Source: CAZIKB01 sp964539665 (GTDB lineage: Bacteria; Zhuqueibacterota; Zhuqueibacteria; Oceanimicrobiales; Oceanimicrobiaceae). From it: 64,000 nt of DNA. The position numbers and the translations under genes are program-made. The DNA lies in assembly GCA_964539665.1 (NCBI GenBank), contig CAZIKB010000012.1, positions 12,181-76,180 of the forward strand, given 5' to 3'. This document shows positions 1 to 8,999 of this stretch, one piece after another (position 1 is the first letter of the stretch; each line of letters starts with the position of its first letter). The notes under the pieces were generated by a model that saw only the letters and a list, made by a program, of their open reading frames with translations, ran no database searches and was not told the DNA's origin.

Positions 1-1
1 G

Positions 2-286
2 GACTCGCGAGACAAATTGAGACCCGGTGATGGAGTATACGCCGGTTATGTACACCTTGGAAATGAAAAATTCAAAGGAATGATGAATATTGGAATGAAA
101 CCAACTTTCAATTCCTCGCAGCGTTCCATGGAAGTAAATATTTTTGACTTCAATAAAAATATTTATGGAGAAAAACTCACGATTGAGTTTGTAGACAGAA
201 TTCGGGATGAAATTCGTTTTTCAAATGCTGACGAATTATCAAAGCAATTATATAAAGATAAAGAAAAAAGTTTAAATATACTTTAA
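2..286 (+). CDS. ribF: Bifunctional riboflavin kinase/FAD synthetase RibF, C-terminal part
   Basis: The reading frame is open from the left edge, so this is the 3' end of a gene cut by the window. The visible 94 residues are the flavokinase (riboflavin kinase) domain: a PGDGVYAGYV strand, the GMMNIGMKPTF segment, then EVNIFDFNKNIYGE and the C-terminal RIRDEIRF helix, all typical of RibF. RibF makes FMN from riboflavin and ATP in this domain and FAD in the missing N-terminal domain, in the cytoplasm. The stop is 17 bp before rpsO, so the two are probably co-transcribed, as in many bacteria. A TTG at 17 is not a real start; codons upstream continue the domain. Confidence 0.88.
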   Translation, partial: DSRDKLRPGDGVYAGYVHLGNEKFKGMMNIGMKPTFNSSQRSMEVNIFDFNKNIYGEKLTIEFVDRIRDEIRFSNADELSKQLYKDKEKSLNIL

Positions 287-303
287 AACAAATTGGAGGT
301 GCA

Positions 304-573
304 ATGCCATTAACTAGCGAGCAAAAGAAAGAAATAATTGTAAAGTATGGTGATCATGAAAATGATGCAGGTAAAGCAGAAGTTCAAATTGCAATGCTGA
401 CTAAAAGAATCAACGAACTAAATCCACATTTTAATAACCACAAAAAGGACCACCATTCCAGAACAGGGTTATTAAAAATGGTCGGCAGACGAAGAAGGCT
501 ACTTGATTACCTGGTCCAAAAGGATATTTCTCGATATAGAGTAATAATTAAAGAATTAGGCATTAGACGATAA
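304..573 (+). CDS. rpsO: 30S ribosomal protein S15
   Basis: The 89-residue length and the whole sequence match ribosomal protein S15, a primary 16S rRNA-binding protein of the small-subunit platform. Diagnostic parts are the N-terminal helix with VKYGDHENDAGKAEVQIA, the LTKRINELNPHF segment, and the basic KDHHSRTGLLKMVGRRRRLLDYL core that contacts the rRNA three-way junction. A strong Shine-Dalgarno (GGAGGT, 295-300) lies 3 bases before the ATG. It sits between ribF and pnp, the classical rpsO-pnp arrangement. Confidence 0.97.
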   Translation: MPLTSEQKKEIIVKYGDHENDAGKAEVQIAMLTKRINELNPHFNNHKKDHHSRTGLLKMVGRRRRLLDYLVQKDISRYRVIIKELGIRR

Positions 574-592
574 AATCAGGCAAGATTGTAAA

Positions 593-623
593 CATTCTTG
601 CACCACAGGGGGACTCAGGAATG
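593..623 (+). promoter_or_regulatory. Possible stem-loop in the pnp leader
   Basis: CATTCTTG (593-600) can pair with CAGGAATG (616-623), giving an 8-bp stem with one G-U pair and a 15-base loop, between rpsO and pnp. In enterobacteria a leader hairpin here mediates PNPase autoregulation. The position is suggestive, but the stem is modest and no T-run follows, so it is not a terminator. Confidence 0.3.
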
Positions 624-663
624 AAGCCGTTTAAAGTCGTTGTATGAAAGGAGTAAAAATATA

Positions 664-2745
664 ATGATTCATGTTGAAGAATTAATACTTGATGAAAAAA
701 AGTATATTGCCGAAACTGGTAAAATGGCCAGGCAGGCAGATGGAGCAGTAATATTGACATTAGGTGAAACGATGGTGTTAGTTACCGCAGTGGGAGCTAC
801 TGAACCATCAGAACATTTGGACTTTTTCCCATTATCCGTTGATTATCGTGAAAAAGCTTATTCTGCTGGTAAAATTCCAGGTGGCTTTTTCAAACGGGAA
901 GGCCGTCCAAGTGAAAATGAAATTCTTAGCTCAAGATTAATCGATCGAAGCATTCGTCCACTTTTTGCAAATGGTTATAAAAATGAAGTACAAATTTTAA
1001 TTTCTGTATTATCTGTTGATAAAAAAAATTATCCAGATGTTTTAGGAATTACCGGAGCGTCGATTGCGCTTATGTTATCGGACATACCTTTTAACGAGCC
1101 CATTGCTGGTGCACGAGTCGGCCGAGTGAAGGGTGAATTTATATTCAATCCCACATTCCCTGAACTTGTAGAAAGTGATTTGGAATTAATAATAGCTGCA
1201 GGTCAGGATTCAATTGTTATGGTTGAAGGTGAGGCAAGTGAACTAAGCGAATCTGAAATGCTCGACGCACTCCAATTTGGTCATGAAAGAATTCAAGCGT
1301 TGTTGAAAATGCAAACTGAATTAGTTGCGAAAGCTGGTAAAACAAAAAGAGAGTTTATACCTGTCGAATTATCAAAAGAAATAGAACAAAAGATTAGTGA
1401 AATAGTCACACCTCGTTTGAATGAGATTTTAAATATTTCGGAGAAGAAAGAAAGAAAACAGGCAAGTAAAGCATTAACAGATGAAACAATAGAAGCAATT
1501 ATAGAGCAAGCCCCGGATTCTGAAAAAATCATTGTCGAGAAAATTCATGATATTGAAAAAGAAATTGTTAGACACAAGACCGTAAATGAAGGCACACGCA
1601 TCGATGGGCGGGGATTGGATGATATACGACCTATTACCTGTGAAGTGGGATTGCTTCCAAGAGTACATGGATCTGCGCTATTTACACGCGGACAAACCCA
1701 GGCATTAGCAGCAACCACTCTGGGCACCAAGATGGATGAGCAAAAAATGGATGCATTAGAAGGCGAATTTTGGAAAAGCTACATGCTTCATTATAATTTC
1801 CCACCATTTTGTGTTGGCGAAATTCGACCAATGCGTGGCACTGGTCGTCGTGAAATCGGTCATGGGAATCTGGCCGAACGTTCTATTAAACCATCCATGC
1901 CAGCAGACGGGGTATTTCCATATACGGTTAGAGTTGTATCAGATATCCTGGAATCTAATGGCTCATCATCTATGGCAACAGTATGCGCAGGAACATTAGC
2001 TTTAATGGATGCAGGTGTACCTCTTAAAACGCCGATCGCAGGTATCGCGATGGGATTGATAAAAGAAGGGGATAAGTATTGTATTCTAACTGATATTTTA
2101 GGTGACGAAGATCATTTAGGAGATATGGATTTTAAAGTAGCAGGCTCCCAAAATGGCATAACAGGTTTTCAAATGGATATTAAAATCAAAGGAATCCCAA
2201 CCAATGTATTAGGAGAAGCACTGGCCAAAGCTAAAGATGCTCGATTAAAAATATTAGAAATAATGAATCAAACTCTGGAAACTCCCAGAGAAAATCTTTC
2301 GCCGCATGCGCCAAGAATTACTTCTATCAATGTTGGTGTTGAAAATATAGGACTTATTATCGGGCCGGGAGGTAAAACGATTCGTGATATAACAGATAAA
2401 ACCGGCGCTACCATAAATATTGAAGAAGATGGTACAGTAATTATTGCATCAACAGATTCTGAGAAAGCGCAAAAGGCAAAAAGTATGATAGAAGCGTTAA
2501 TTCAGGAGCCTGAGCCAGGGGAAACTTATCTTGGGAAAGTAAAGAAAATAACAAATTTTGGTGCGTTCGTAGAAATATTACCAGGAAAAGAAGGCCTGCT
2601 GCATATCTCAGAAATTGAGCATCACAGAATCAGCAGAGTTGAAGACGTTCTTAAAGTTGGAGACGAAGTTGAAGTAAAACTGTTAAAAATAGACCCAAAT
2701 GGAAAGTTTGACTTGAGCAGAAAAGCGCTATTAAGCAAAGATTAG
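664..2745 (+). CDS. pnp: Polyribonucleotide nucleotidyltransferase (PNPase)
   Basis: PNPase is a phosphorolytic 3'-5' exoribonuclease and a core enzyme of mRNA decay. The order is complete: first RNase PH-like domain (the FFPLSVDYREK and AGKIPGGFFKREGRPSE region), helical linker, second RNase PH-like domain (RIDGRGLDDIRPI; the GGNAxxR-type RRPMRGTGRREIGHGNLAER stretch), then a KH domain with IIGPGGKTIRDI near residue 560 and a C-terminal S1 domain with GKVKKITNFGAFVEI. About 693 residues is the family length. I chose ATG 664 because AAGGAG (648-653) is well placed before it and MIHVEELILD matches the usual N-terminus; the upstream ATG at 640 would overlap that ribosome binding site. Confidence 0.97.
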   Translation: MIHVEELILDEKKYIAETGKMARQADGAVILTLGETMVLVTAVGATEPSEHLDFFPLSVDYREKAYSAGKIPGGFFKREGRPSENEILSSRLIDRSIRPLFANGYKNEVQILISVLSVDKKNYPDVLGITGASIALMLSDIPFNEPIAGARVGRVKGEFIFNPTFPELVESDLELIIAAGQDSIVMVEGEASELSESEMLDALQFGHERIQALLKMQTELVAKAGKTKREFIPVELSKEIEQKISEIVTPRLNEILNISEKKERKQASKALTDETIEAIIEQAPDSEKIIVEKIHDIEKEIVRHKTVNEGTRIDGRGLDDIRPITCEVGLLPRVHGSALFTRGQTQALAATTLGTKMDEQKMDALEGEFWKSYMLHYNFPPFCVGEIRPMRGTGRREIGHGNLAERSIKPSMPADGVFPYTVRVVSDILESNGSSSMATVCAGTLALMDAGVPLKTPIAGIAMGLIKEGDKYCILTDILGDEDHLGDMDFKVAGSQNGITGFQMDIKIKGIPTNVLGEALAKAKDARLKILEIMNQTLETPRENLSPHAPRITSINVGVENIGLIIGPGGKTIRDITDKTGATINIEEDGTVIIASTDSEKAQKAKSMIEALIQEPEPGETYLGKVKKITNFGAFVEILPGKEGLLHISEIEHHRISRVEDVLKVGDEVEVKLLKIDPNGKFDLSRKALLSKD

Positions 2746-2802
2746 TGCAAACTTTTTATAATATATTTTACAAGTGTACATCACGAATAGATTCAGTAAT
2801 TT

Positions 2803-4059
2803 ATGTGTCCAGTTCAAGCAAATTTTAATAAGACGCAATTAAAAAGCGGGATTCGAGTCGTGACCGAGCGAATCCCCCATATTCGCTCAATTTCGATTGG
2901 AGCATGGTTATTTGCAGGTTCAAGAGATGAAACTTGGGAGAACAACGGTCTATCTCATTTTATTGAACACATGATGTTCAAAGGGACTGAAACTCGAAAT
3001 GCGTTTGAAATTGCTGAAAGTTTAGAAGCCGTTGGGGGACTTTTAAATGCATTTACAGGCAAGGAGTTAACTTGCTACTATGCGCATATATTAGATGAGC
3101 ATTTACCTATTGCTGTTGATGTAATTGCAGATATTTTAGTTAATTCTGTAATTGACCAAAATGAGATGAAGAAGGAAAAAAATGTAATCTTAGAAGAATT
3201 AAATACTTTAGAAGAAACCCCTGAAGAGTTAATTCATGATTTATTTTTAAAGGATTTATTTCCTGACAACCCGTTAGGCTTACCAACAATCGGTAAACGG
3301 GAAAACATCTCAAATTTTAAAAGACAAAATGTTTTAGATTACTTAGGTAAAAATTATACCTGTGAAAGGATGATTATTGCTGCTGCTGGTAATTTAGAAC
3401 ATGAAAAAGTAGTTCAATTAGTTGAAGATAAATTTCAAAATTATAAAAATACAGGTCAGAATATATATGCACCACCATCAAAACCACACCAGGGAACAAA
3501 TGTTGTTGAAAATGGCTCTATTCAAGCCCATGTTTGCCTTGGAACACATACATATTCTTATCGAGACCAAAAGAAGTTTGGCCTGTTGATTCTCAATACT
3601 CTTCTTGGTAGCGGTATGAGTTCCCGGTTGTTTCAAAATATCAGAGAAAAATATGGGCTGGCATATTCAGTATATTCATATATCGATTTTTTTGTTGATA
3701 CGGGTCTTTTTGGTGTGTACATTGGAACCGACAAGAAAAAAATTAATGAATCAATAGAATTGATCAATAAAGAACTTCAACAGCTAATGCAAAATACCGT
3801 TTCAACCAAAGAACTGCAACGAACAAAATCTCAACTAAAAGGGAACTTAATGTTAGGCTTAGAGAGTGCAGCAAGCCGTATGAATAGATTGGCGAAGATG
3901 GAAATCTATTTACAAGAATACTTTACGTTAGATGACACTTTAAGTGAAATTGAAAAAGTTACACAAAGTGATATTATTGAAATTGCCAATGAACTATTTG
4001 AACAAGACAGAATTTCTACCACTGTTCTAATGCCGAAAAAAAATGAGAATGTGAAATAG
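2803..4059 (+). CDS. M16 family zinc metalloprotease (processing-peptidase-like)
   Basis: A 418-residue insulinase/M16 peptidase. The inverted zinc motif HxxEH is present as H52-F-I-E55-H56, and the third ligand glutamate falls in VILEE near residue 131-132. A second, catalytically inactive M16 half follows (residues about 180-400, including the R/Y region LFQNIREKYGLAYSVYSY), so this is a complete single-chain two-domain protein like bacterial MPP-type peptidases. Genes of this group often follow pnp, as here (57 bp gap). Substrates of bacterial members are peptides and presequence-like segments; the in vivo substrate here cannot be read from sequence. No signal peptide is evident. The Shine-Dalgarno is weak. 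Confidence 0.9.
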   Translation: MCPVQANFNKTQLKSGIRVVTERIPHIRSISIGAWLFAGSRDETWENNGLSHFIEHMMFKGTETRNAFEIAESLEAVGGLLNAFTGKELTCYYAHILDEHLPIAVDVIADILVNSVIDQNEMKKEKNVILEELNTLEETPEELIHDLFLKDLFPDNPLGLPTIGKRENISNFKRQNVLDYLGKNYTCERMIIAAAGNLEHEKVVQLVEDKFQNYKNTGQNIYAPPSKPHQGTNVVENGSIQAHVCLGTHTYSYRDQKKFGLLILNTLLGSGMSSRLFQNIREKYGLAYSVYSYIDFFVDTGLFGVYIGTDKKKINESIELINKELQQLMQNTVSTKELQRTKSQLKGNLMLGLESAASRMNRLAKMEIYLQEYFTLDDTLSEIEKVTQSDIIEIANELFEQDRISTTVLMPKKNENVK

Positions 4060-4114
4060 AATGATAAGTTGCACGCCTGAATCTACATTAAAACAAGTTT
4101 AATCGCATGAAGGC

Positions 4115-4900
4115 ATGTTTATTCCAATTCTTGCTTACCATAAAATTCATAACAATTTTGATTTAGGTATTACTCGAATATCGCCTGATCAGTTTGAAAA
4201 CCAAATAAAGTATTTATTTCAAAGTGGATTTCAAACCATTTCACTATATGAATATATAAAAAATAAAACTTATGACGAGAAGAAAATCATTATCACATTT
4301 GATGACGGTTATGAGTCTGTATTTGAGCACGCTTTTCCTGTTTTATCTAAATATAAATTTACAGCAACTCTTTTTGTTATTACAGAGTTTATCGGGAAAT
4401 TGAATAAATGGGATTATAATTCTGGCATAATAAAATCACGGCACTGCAATTGGGAACAAATCCAAAGATTAATTTCAGCAGGGTGGGAGATAGGCTCACA
4501 CACAACTTCTCATCGAAGTCTGACAACGCTTGCTAAGCAGAAAATTTGGTATGAATTAAAAAATTCAAAAAATTTATTAGAGAATAAAATCCAAAAGCCT
4601 GTTAATGTAATATCTTATCCATTTGGAAAATTTGATCATCGCGTTATTGAGTGTGCAAAAAAGGCCGGGTACCTCGCAGGCTGCACTTTAGGTTACAACT
4701 ATCCCCAAAGTGAGATTTTTCCTTATGCATTGTTCAGACGCGGAGTATATTTATTTGAACCTCTAAAGTTATTTAAAGTAAAACTTCAAAATAACAGATG
4801 GTCCCACTGCGATGATATCAAGCAGAAATTCATTACATTTTGTTCGCAAGGCTCAATATTGTTTCAACATTTAAGATCAAATGAAAAACAACTTGATTAA
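4115..4900 (+). CDS. Polysaccharide deacetylase (NodB/CE4 domain)
   Basis: A 261-residue CE4 esterase. Motif 1 is TFDDGYES with the catalytic and metal aspartates D63/D64. Motif 2 is SHTTSHRSL with metal-binding histidines H129 and H133. The YPFGKFDHR segment is motif 3. These enzymes remove N- or O-acetyl groups from cell-wall or capsule polysaccharides with a divalent metal. There is no obvious signal peptide or membrane anchor, unlike many family members, so the location is uncertain. A GT2 glycosyltransferase is encoded about 0.6 kb downstream, which hints at surface glycan metabolism, but a MerR gene and a tRNA lie between them. Confidence 0.85.
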   Translation: MFIPILAYHKIHNNFDLGITRISPDQFENQIKYLFQSGFQTISLYEYIKNKTYDEKKIIITFDDGYESVFEHAFPVLSKYKFTATLFVITEFIGKLNKWDYNSGIIKSRHCNWEQIQRLISAGWEIGSHTTSHRSLTTLAKQKIWYELKNSKNLLENKIQKPVNVISYPFGKFDHRVIECAKKAGYLAGCTLGYNYPQSEIFPYALFRRGVYLFEPLKLFKVKLQNNRWSHCDDIKQKFITFCSQGSILFQHLRSNEKQLD

Positions 4901-4968
4901 TTAAATTATTATGTTATATTTTTCTAATAATAGTCATTGATAACTTCTATCAAGCTTTTTCATTATTC

Positions 4969-5325
4969 ATGAAAGAATTAAACATAAAAAAGCTTTATTA
5001 TTCCATTAGCGAGGTTAGCAAAATGACGACATTAAAACCGTATGTTTTAAGATATTGGGAAGGAGAATTTGCTGAACTCAAACCTGCAAAGAATAGAGCA
5101 GGCAATCGAATATATAGAAGCAATGACATAAAGATAGTACTCTTAATTAGGAAATTGCTTTATACGGATAAATATACAATTGAAGGTGCGAAACAAAAAT
5201 TAAATATGTTAATTACAAATAATAATCAACAGTTAGATTTTGCTTTCCACAAGAATATTGAAACTATTATTGTCAGTATTAAAGAGGAATTAGTCAAAAT
5301 ATTAAAAATATTAGAGACAAAATAA
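4969..5325 (+). CDS. MerR-family transcriptional regulator
   Basis: A 118-residue DNA-binding protein. Residues about 10-80 form a MerR-type winged helix-turn-helix: YYSISEVSKMTTLKPYVLRYWE is the recognition helix region and NRAGNRIYRSNDI is the wing. The rest is a short helical dimerization tail. There is no effector domain and no cysteine metal site, so it is not a metal- or drug-sensing MerR; it resembles small HspR/MlrA-like or SoxR-domain-only regulators common in the FCB group. Targets are unknown. It stands alone, 68 bp after the deacetylase gene and 33 bp before a tRNA. Confidence 0.82.
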   Translation: MKELNIKKLYYSISEVSKMTTLKPYVLRYWEGEFAELKPAKNRAGNRIYRSNDIKIVLLIRKLLYTDKYTIEGAKQKLNMLITNNNQQLDFAFHKNIETIIVSIKEELVKILKILETK

Positions 5326-5358
5326 GCGACCAATAAAACTATCAAAAAAGTAGAACAT

Positions 5359-5434
<76 letters not shown>

Positions 5435-5449
5435 TAATCTATTAATTGG

Positions 5450-5479
5450 AAAAGGGTAGAGGAATTCTACTCTTTTTTT
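5450..5479 (+). terminator. Rho-independent terminator after tRNA-Pro
   Basis: AAAAGGGTAGA (5450-5460) pairs with TCTACTCTTTT (5466-5476), an 11-bp stem with one G-U pair and a GGAAT loop, followed by further T's. It ends the tRNA transcript and argues that the glycosyltransferase starts at the ATG after it, not at the upstream TTG inside the hairpin. Confidence 0.7.
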
Positions 5480-5487
5480 ATATCAGA

Positions 5488-6165
5488 ATGGAAAAATGTA
5501 ACATTAGTGCTTTAATCCCGGCATACAATGCAGAAAAAACAATAAAGTTAGTCATTGGTGAATTGAAAAGCATTTCAGAAGTCGCCAATATAATTGTAGT
5601 TAACGACGGTTCCAGCGATAACACTAAAAATATTGTTACAAACCTAGAAACATTTTATCTTGAACATGAAGGGAATCTTGGCAAGGGAGCCGCATTGAAG
5701 ACGGGCTTTAAAAAAGCACTGGAATTGAATACAAATGTTATTGTAACTTTAGATGCCGATTGTCAACACAAACCAAAAGAATTAATTAAACTTATCGATG
5801 AATTACTAAAAAGAAAATTAGATTTAGTTATTGGCTCAAGATTATCAAATACAAAAGAAATGCCGTTTCACCGACTTGTAAGTAATAGGGTTACATCAAA
5901 ACTCATTTCCTGGAGGGTAGGGCTGGACATTTCCGATAGCCAGTCAGGTTTCAGAGCGATTAGGACTAAAGTATTGAAGAATATTAATTTGCAGTCGAAT
6001 AGATATGAATTGGAATCTGAACTTTTAATTAAAGCCGCATTATTTGGTTTTAAAATTGGATTTACAAATATTAAAACTATTTATCCAAAAAACCAACCGA
6101 GTTCAATTAAATTTACGGATATCTTACGATTTGTATTAGTATATATAAAAAGTTTTACTTGGTAG
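5488..6165 (+). CDS. Family 2 glycosyltransferase (dolichyl-phosphate-sugar synthase-like)
   Basis: A GT-A fold, family 2 glycosyltransferase of about 225 residues. The N-terminus has the typical SALIPAYNAEKTI strand and IIVVNDGSSDNT nucleotide-binding motif, followed by GNLGKGAALKTGFKKAL and the DxD-like TLDADCQHKP metal site; VIGSRL and DSQSGFRAI follow. This matches the DPM1/polyprenyl-phosphate sugar transferase type, which puts a sugar from a nucleotide donor on a lipid carrier at the inner membrane. No transmembrane helices are seen, so partner membrane proteins may be needed. The start is set at 5488, after the tRNA terminator. It is 12 bp before the YqaA/DedA-type gene and probably co-transcribed with it. 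Confidence 0.85.
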   Translation: MEKCNISALIPAYNAEKTIKLVIGELKSISEVANIIVVNDGSSDNTKNIVTNLETFYLEHEGNLGKGAALKTGFKKALELNTNVIVTLDADCQHKPKELIKLIDELLKRKLDLVIGSRLSNTKEMPFHRLVSNRVTSKLISWRVGLDISDSQSGFRAIRTKVLKNINLQSNRYELESELLIKAALFGFKIGFTNIKTIYPKNQPSSIKFTDILRFVLVYIKSFTW

Positions 6166-6177
6166 GGATTGAGTGTT

Positions 6178-6849
6178 ATGGACATAACAACTACAGGGAC
6201 GCCTGAGCAACCATCAGCAGTAGAATCTCAGAAAAGAAATATTGTCAGAAAATTGTATGATTGGGTTTTACATTGGGCTGAAACTCCTTATGGCACATAT
6301 GCATTGTTTTTATTAGCGTTTATGGAGTCTTCAATATTTCCAATTCCCCCTGATGCACTTTTAATTGCTTTGATACTTGGCGTAAGAGCTAAAGCGTTTA
6401 AATTTGCATTAAATTGCACTATAGCATCTCTACTTGGTGCAATACTGGGATATGGCATAGGGTATTTTGTTTGGTGGAATGAAATTAATGAATTTTCAAC
6501 GGTAGCATTATTTTTTTTAGAAAACGTACCTGGTTTTACTGAACACGCATTTTTCAGAATACAGGATTTATATGAGAAATGGAATTTTTGGATTATTTTT
6601 ACAGCGGGTTTTACTCCACTGCCATATAAGGTATTTACAATTTCGGCTGGCGCTTTTCATATTAATTTATTTATGTTTCTTATCGCCTCGATTGTAGGCA
6701 GAGCTGGTCGTTTTTTTATTGTAGCTCTTTTAATTTGGAAATTTGGGGATAATATTAAGAACTTTATGGATAAATATTTTAATCTGCTGGCAATATTATT
6801 TACAGTATTACTAATTGGAGGATTCATAGTAATCAAATATCTTATATAG
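6178..6849 (+). CDS. YqaA/DedA-family membrane protein (VTT domain)
   Basis: An inner-membrane protein of about 223 residues with a VTT/SNARE-associated (DedA-like) domain. Typical parts are the re-entrant segment AFMESSIFPIPPDALLIAL near residue 50 and the FTAGFTPLPYKVFTISAGAF segment, the YqaA version of the F-x-R-x3-P-x3-G motif. About five hydrophobic segments are visible. Family members act in lipid scrambling or flippase roles and membrane homeostasis; the exact substrate cannot be told. An in-frame TTG at 6169 is an alternative start. It follows the GT2 gene closely, consistent with a lipid-linked sugar role (inference). Confidence 0.82.
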   Translation: MDITTTGTPEQPSAVESQKRNIVRKLYDWVLHWAETPYGTYALFLLAFMESSIFPIPPDALLIALILGVRAKAFKFALNCTIASLLGAILGYGIGYFVWWNEINEFSTVALFFLENVPGFTEHAFFRIQDLYEKWNFWIIFTAGFTPLPYKVFTISAGAFHINLFMFLIASIVGRAGRFFIVALLIWKFGDNIKNFMDKYFNLLAILFTVLLIGGFIVIKYLI

Positions 6850-6862
6850 CAATGATATTTTT

Positions 6863-6937
6863 CGGGGCGTAGCGCAGTCCGGTCAGCGCGCCACGTTCGG
6901 GACGTGGAAGTCCCCGGTTCGAATCCGGGCGCCCCGA
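6863..6937 (+). tRNA. tRNA-Pro (anticodon CGG)
   Basis: Cloverleaf with acceptor stem CGGGGCG/CGCCCCG, anticodon stem CCACG/CGTGG around loop TTCGGGA (anticodon CGG), T arm CCCGG-TTCGAAT-CCGGG and discriminator A. CCA is not encoded. It shares the acceptor stem and most of the D arm with the tRNA-Pro(GGG) 1.4 kb upstream, so the two look like duplicates with diverged anticodon arms. Confidence 0.95.
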
Positions 6938-7006
6938 CTATAAACAGGTAGGGTGAATATAGAATAATTGCAAGTTTACATAATATATGTTATGCGCTTT
7001 ATTATA

Positions 7007-8380
7007 TCACCTGTAGTTGTTTAGGATTGCTTCTGATTTCATTTTTAATGGGCTTTTAATGGGCGTTGCAATAACCTCTTTTAAGTAGCTTATTGCGCTA
7101 TTTTTATCTTTATTTTTATCGTGTGCTATTGCTAAATAATATTTAGCAAGCAAATTATTCGAATTGAGTTTCACTGCTTTTTCTAAATGTGAAATCGCAT
7201 CGTCGTATTTTTGCTGTTGAATTAAATGCTTACCTAAAAGTGAATATGTTAGACTATCAAATTTACCCAATTTGTGAACTCTGTTCAGGCAATCAAATGC
7301 ATCCTTTCCCTTGTCTAAATAGTCATAAACAATCGCTAATTCCTTATAATACAATGCTTTATTCGAGTTTACATTGATGGCTTTTTGAAATGCCTCAGCT
7401 GCTTTTGATATTTCACCATTTCTTAAAAATGATTCTCCTAAAGAAAACCAAACAAAATCATCCTGTGGTTTATAATTTAAATAAGCGCTATACATCTGAA
7501 TAGATTTTTCATAATCTGTATATAAGAATGCCCTGTAACCTTCCTGGTATAGGTTTTCAAAATTCATTGAATCTATTTCCCCTGAAAATTGAACATCACT
7601 TTTAATGGGTATTGAAATCATGGCTCGTTTTGCATGATTAGCCAATTGTCCCGTTGAATCAATCTCAATAACTTTTTTGAAGTAATGATTTGCCTTTTCC
7701 ACTTCTCCTTTAATTGAATAGATTTTTCCTATACCAAAATGTGCCCTCATTTCATTTGGTGAGAGTTCCAGAGTCTTCAAAAACATTTTTATACCTTCGT
7801 CGTACCTTTTTAAGATGCTATAAACAGCTCCGAGATTTAAATAGGCCAGCGAATGATTTGGGCAGAAATTTATGCTCTCTTTTAAATAAAGTTCTGCATG
7901 CTCAAATTGCCGTAATTTTAAATAAACCGTTCCTAAAATTAAATAAGCTCTATAATAAATTGGACATAAATTAATTGCACTTTTTAAGTTTTCAATAGAC
8001 TCTTTATAGTTTTTAATTTCAAAAAATGCAATCCCTAAATTGAAAGAATAATCAGGATCGGTCGAATTCAAAGAAATGGCTTTTATCCAATTATTAACTG
8101 CTTCGACATAGTTTTTATTTTTTGCTTGCAGTAATGCAACTTTATGAAAACCTTCAGCACGCGGATCTTGTTTTGGTGGAACCCAGTTTAATTTTGCTTT
8201 TGACTTTTTCGGAATGATTTCAAGCTTTCCTGCTCCTCCCCCATATTTTTTTAAGAAAAACTGTTTTACAATTTTCCCGCTGTCACTCTCATTATTTAAT
8301 GTAGCTAATTCTCCGCTTAAAGAATCAAATTCATCAAATTTTATAATAACGGAGAATTGTTTATTTAGAGATGTTTCCAC
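7007..8380 (-). CDS. TPR repeat protein
   Basis: A 457-residue protein made almost entirely of tetratricopeptide repeats: about five from residue 75 to 240 and about five more from 275 to 450, separated by a short non-repeat segment. The N-terminal 70 residues are different (beta-like, then GGGAGKLEIIPKKSK, basic) and resemble nothing I recognise. There is no signal peptide, so it is likely cytoplasmic and a protein-interaction scaffold. It lies downstream of csrA on the same strand with a 218-bp gap. The gap is AT-rich and I see no clear terminator in it, so the gene may be the last of the fliA-csrA transcription unit or separately expressed. Confidence 0.8.
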   Translation of the reverse strand: METSLNKQFSVIIKFDEFDSLSGELATLNNESDSGKIVKQFFLKKYGGGAGKLEIIPKKSKAKLNWVPPKQDPRAEGFHKVALLQAKNKNYVEAVNNWIKAISLNSTDPDYSFNLGIAFFEIKNYKESIENLKSAINLCPIYYRAYLILGTVYLKLRQFEHAELYLKESINFCPNHSLAYLNLGAVYSILKRYDEGIKMFLKTLELSPNEMRAHFGIGKIYSIKGEVEKANHYFKKVIEIDSTGQLANHAKRAMISIPIKSDVQFSGEIDSMNFENLYQEGYRAFLYTDYEKSIQMYSAYLNYKPQDDFVWFSLGESFLRNGEISKAAEAFQKAINVNSNKALYYKELAIVYDYLDKGKDAFDCLNRVHKLGKFDSLTYSLLGKHLIQQQKYDDAISHLEKAVKLNSNNLLAKYYLAIAHDKNKDKNSAISYLKEVIATPIKSPLKMKSEAILNNYR

Positions 8381-8598
8381 AGAAAAAGATTATTTAAAAT
8401 ATTATAATTGTAATTTATTAGGTGAAATATTAATAATATTCTGGTACAAAATCAAGATATTTAAGCGCCGATTGTCTAAAATAAGCGAGATGATGTTATG
8501 TTACTTGAAGAGGTAATTTAGAAGAAAGATTAATAATAGTGCTACAAAAGTCGAAATATAATATTTGTATTTACTCTAAATATTTATTTAACTAATAT

Positions 8599-8820
8599 TT
8601 AAGGGTCGATTTTCTTTTCTTCCTCTGTTTTTTTAGTTGTAGACAGTGCTTTTTTATTTTCTTGTTGAATTCGATCGTAAATCTCTCCTCTAAAAATACT
8701 GATTTCAGTCGGAGCCTCAATTCCTAATCTAATTTGTTTTCCATGAATATCAACAACCTTAATCACTATGTCATCTGCAATTATTATAGTTTCACCTAAC
8801 TTCCTTGTCAGGACCAACAT
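8599..8820 (-). CDS. csrA: Carbon storage regulator CsrA
   Basis: A 73-residue CsrA/RsmA RNA-binding protein. The sequence starts MLVLTRKLGETIII and has EISIFRGEIYDRIQQEN, with both RNA-contact regions (L4-T5-R6 and R44) intact. CsrA dimers bind GGA-containing hairpins around ribosome binding sites and repress or activate translation. In many bacteria it sits next to fliW or flgM in flagellar loci and controls flagellin synthesis; here it follows a FlgA fragment and lies 2.3 kb from fliA. The C-terminal tail (about residues 58-73) is lysine- and glutamate-rich and longer than in E. coli. The start is preceded by AAGGAA. Confidence 0.96.
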   Translation of the reverse strand: MLVLTRKLGETIIIADDIVIKVVDIHGKQIRLGIEAPTEISIFRGEIYDRIQQENKKALSTTKKTEEEKKIDP

Positions 8821-8999
8821 GATATATTCCTTAATTTTATGTTATTATTAATCTTACTTTTCTGTATTTTATTCATCTACTTAACTCAGTTTTGTATTAA
8901 TTATTTTTTCTAATTATAAGTATTATTATTTTAAGATTCAAGTGAATTAGTATAAAATTTAATTTTTAATCTGGTGTATAAAATGTTGAACATAATCAA

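Noticed and set aside
5446..5487. Possible TTG start of the glycosyltransferase at 5446.
   Set aside because: It lies within the tRNA terminator hairpin and adds residues not in the family; ATG 5488 fits the GT2 start.
8448..8472. Plus-strand sigma28-like sequence AAAA-N15-GCCGAT.
   Set aside because: It points to no gene on the plus strand and the -35 part is weak; probably chance in an AT-rich gap.
8214..8516. Plus-strand frame of 100 codons over the start of the TPR gene.
   Set aside because: Most of it is the complement of the TPR coding sequence; no ribosome site and no domain.
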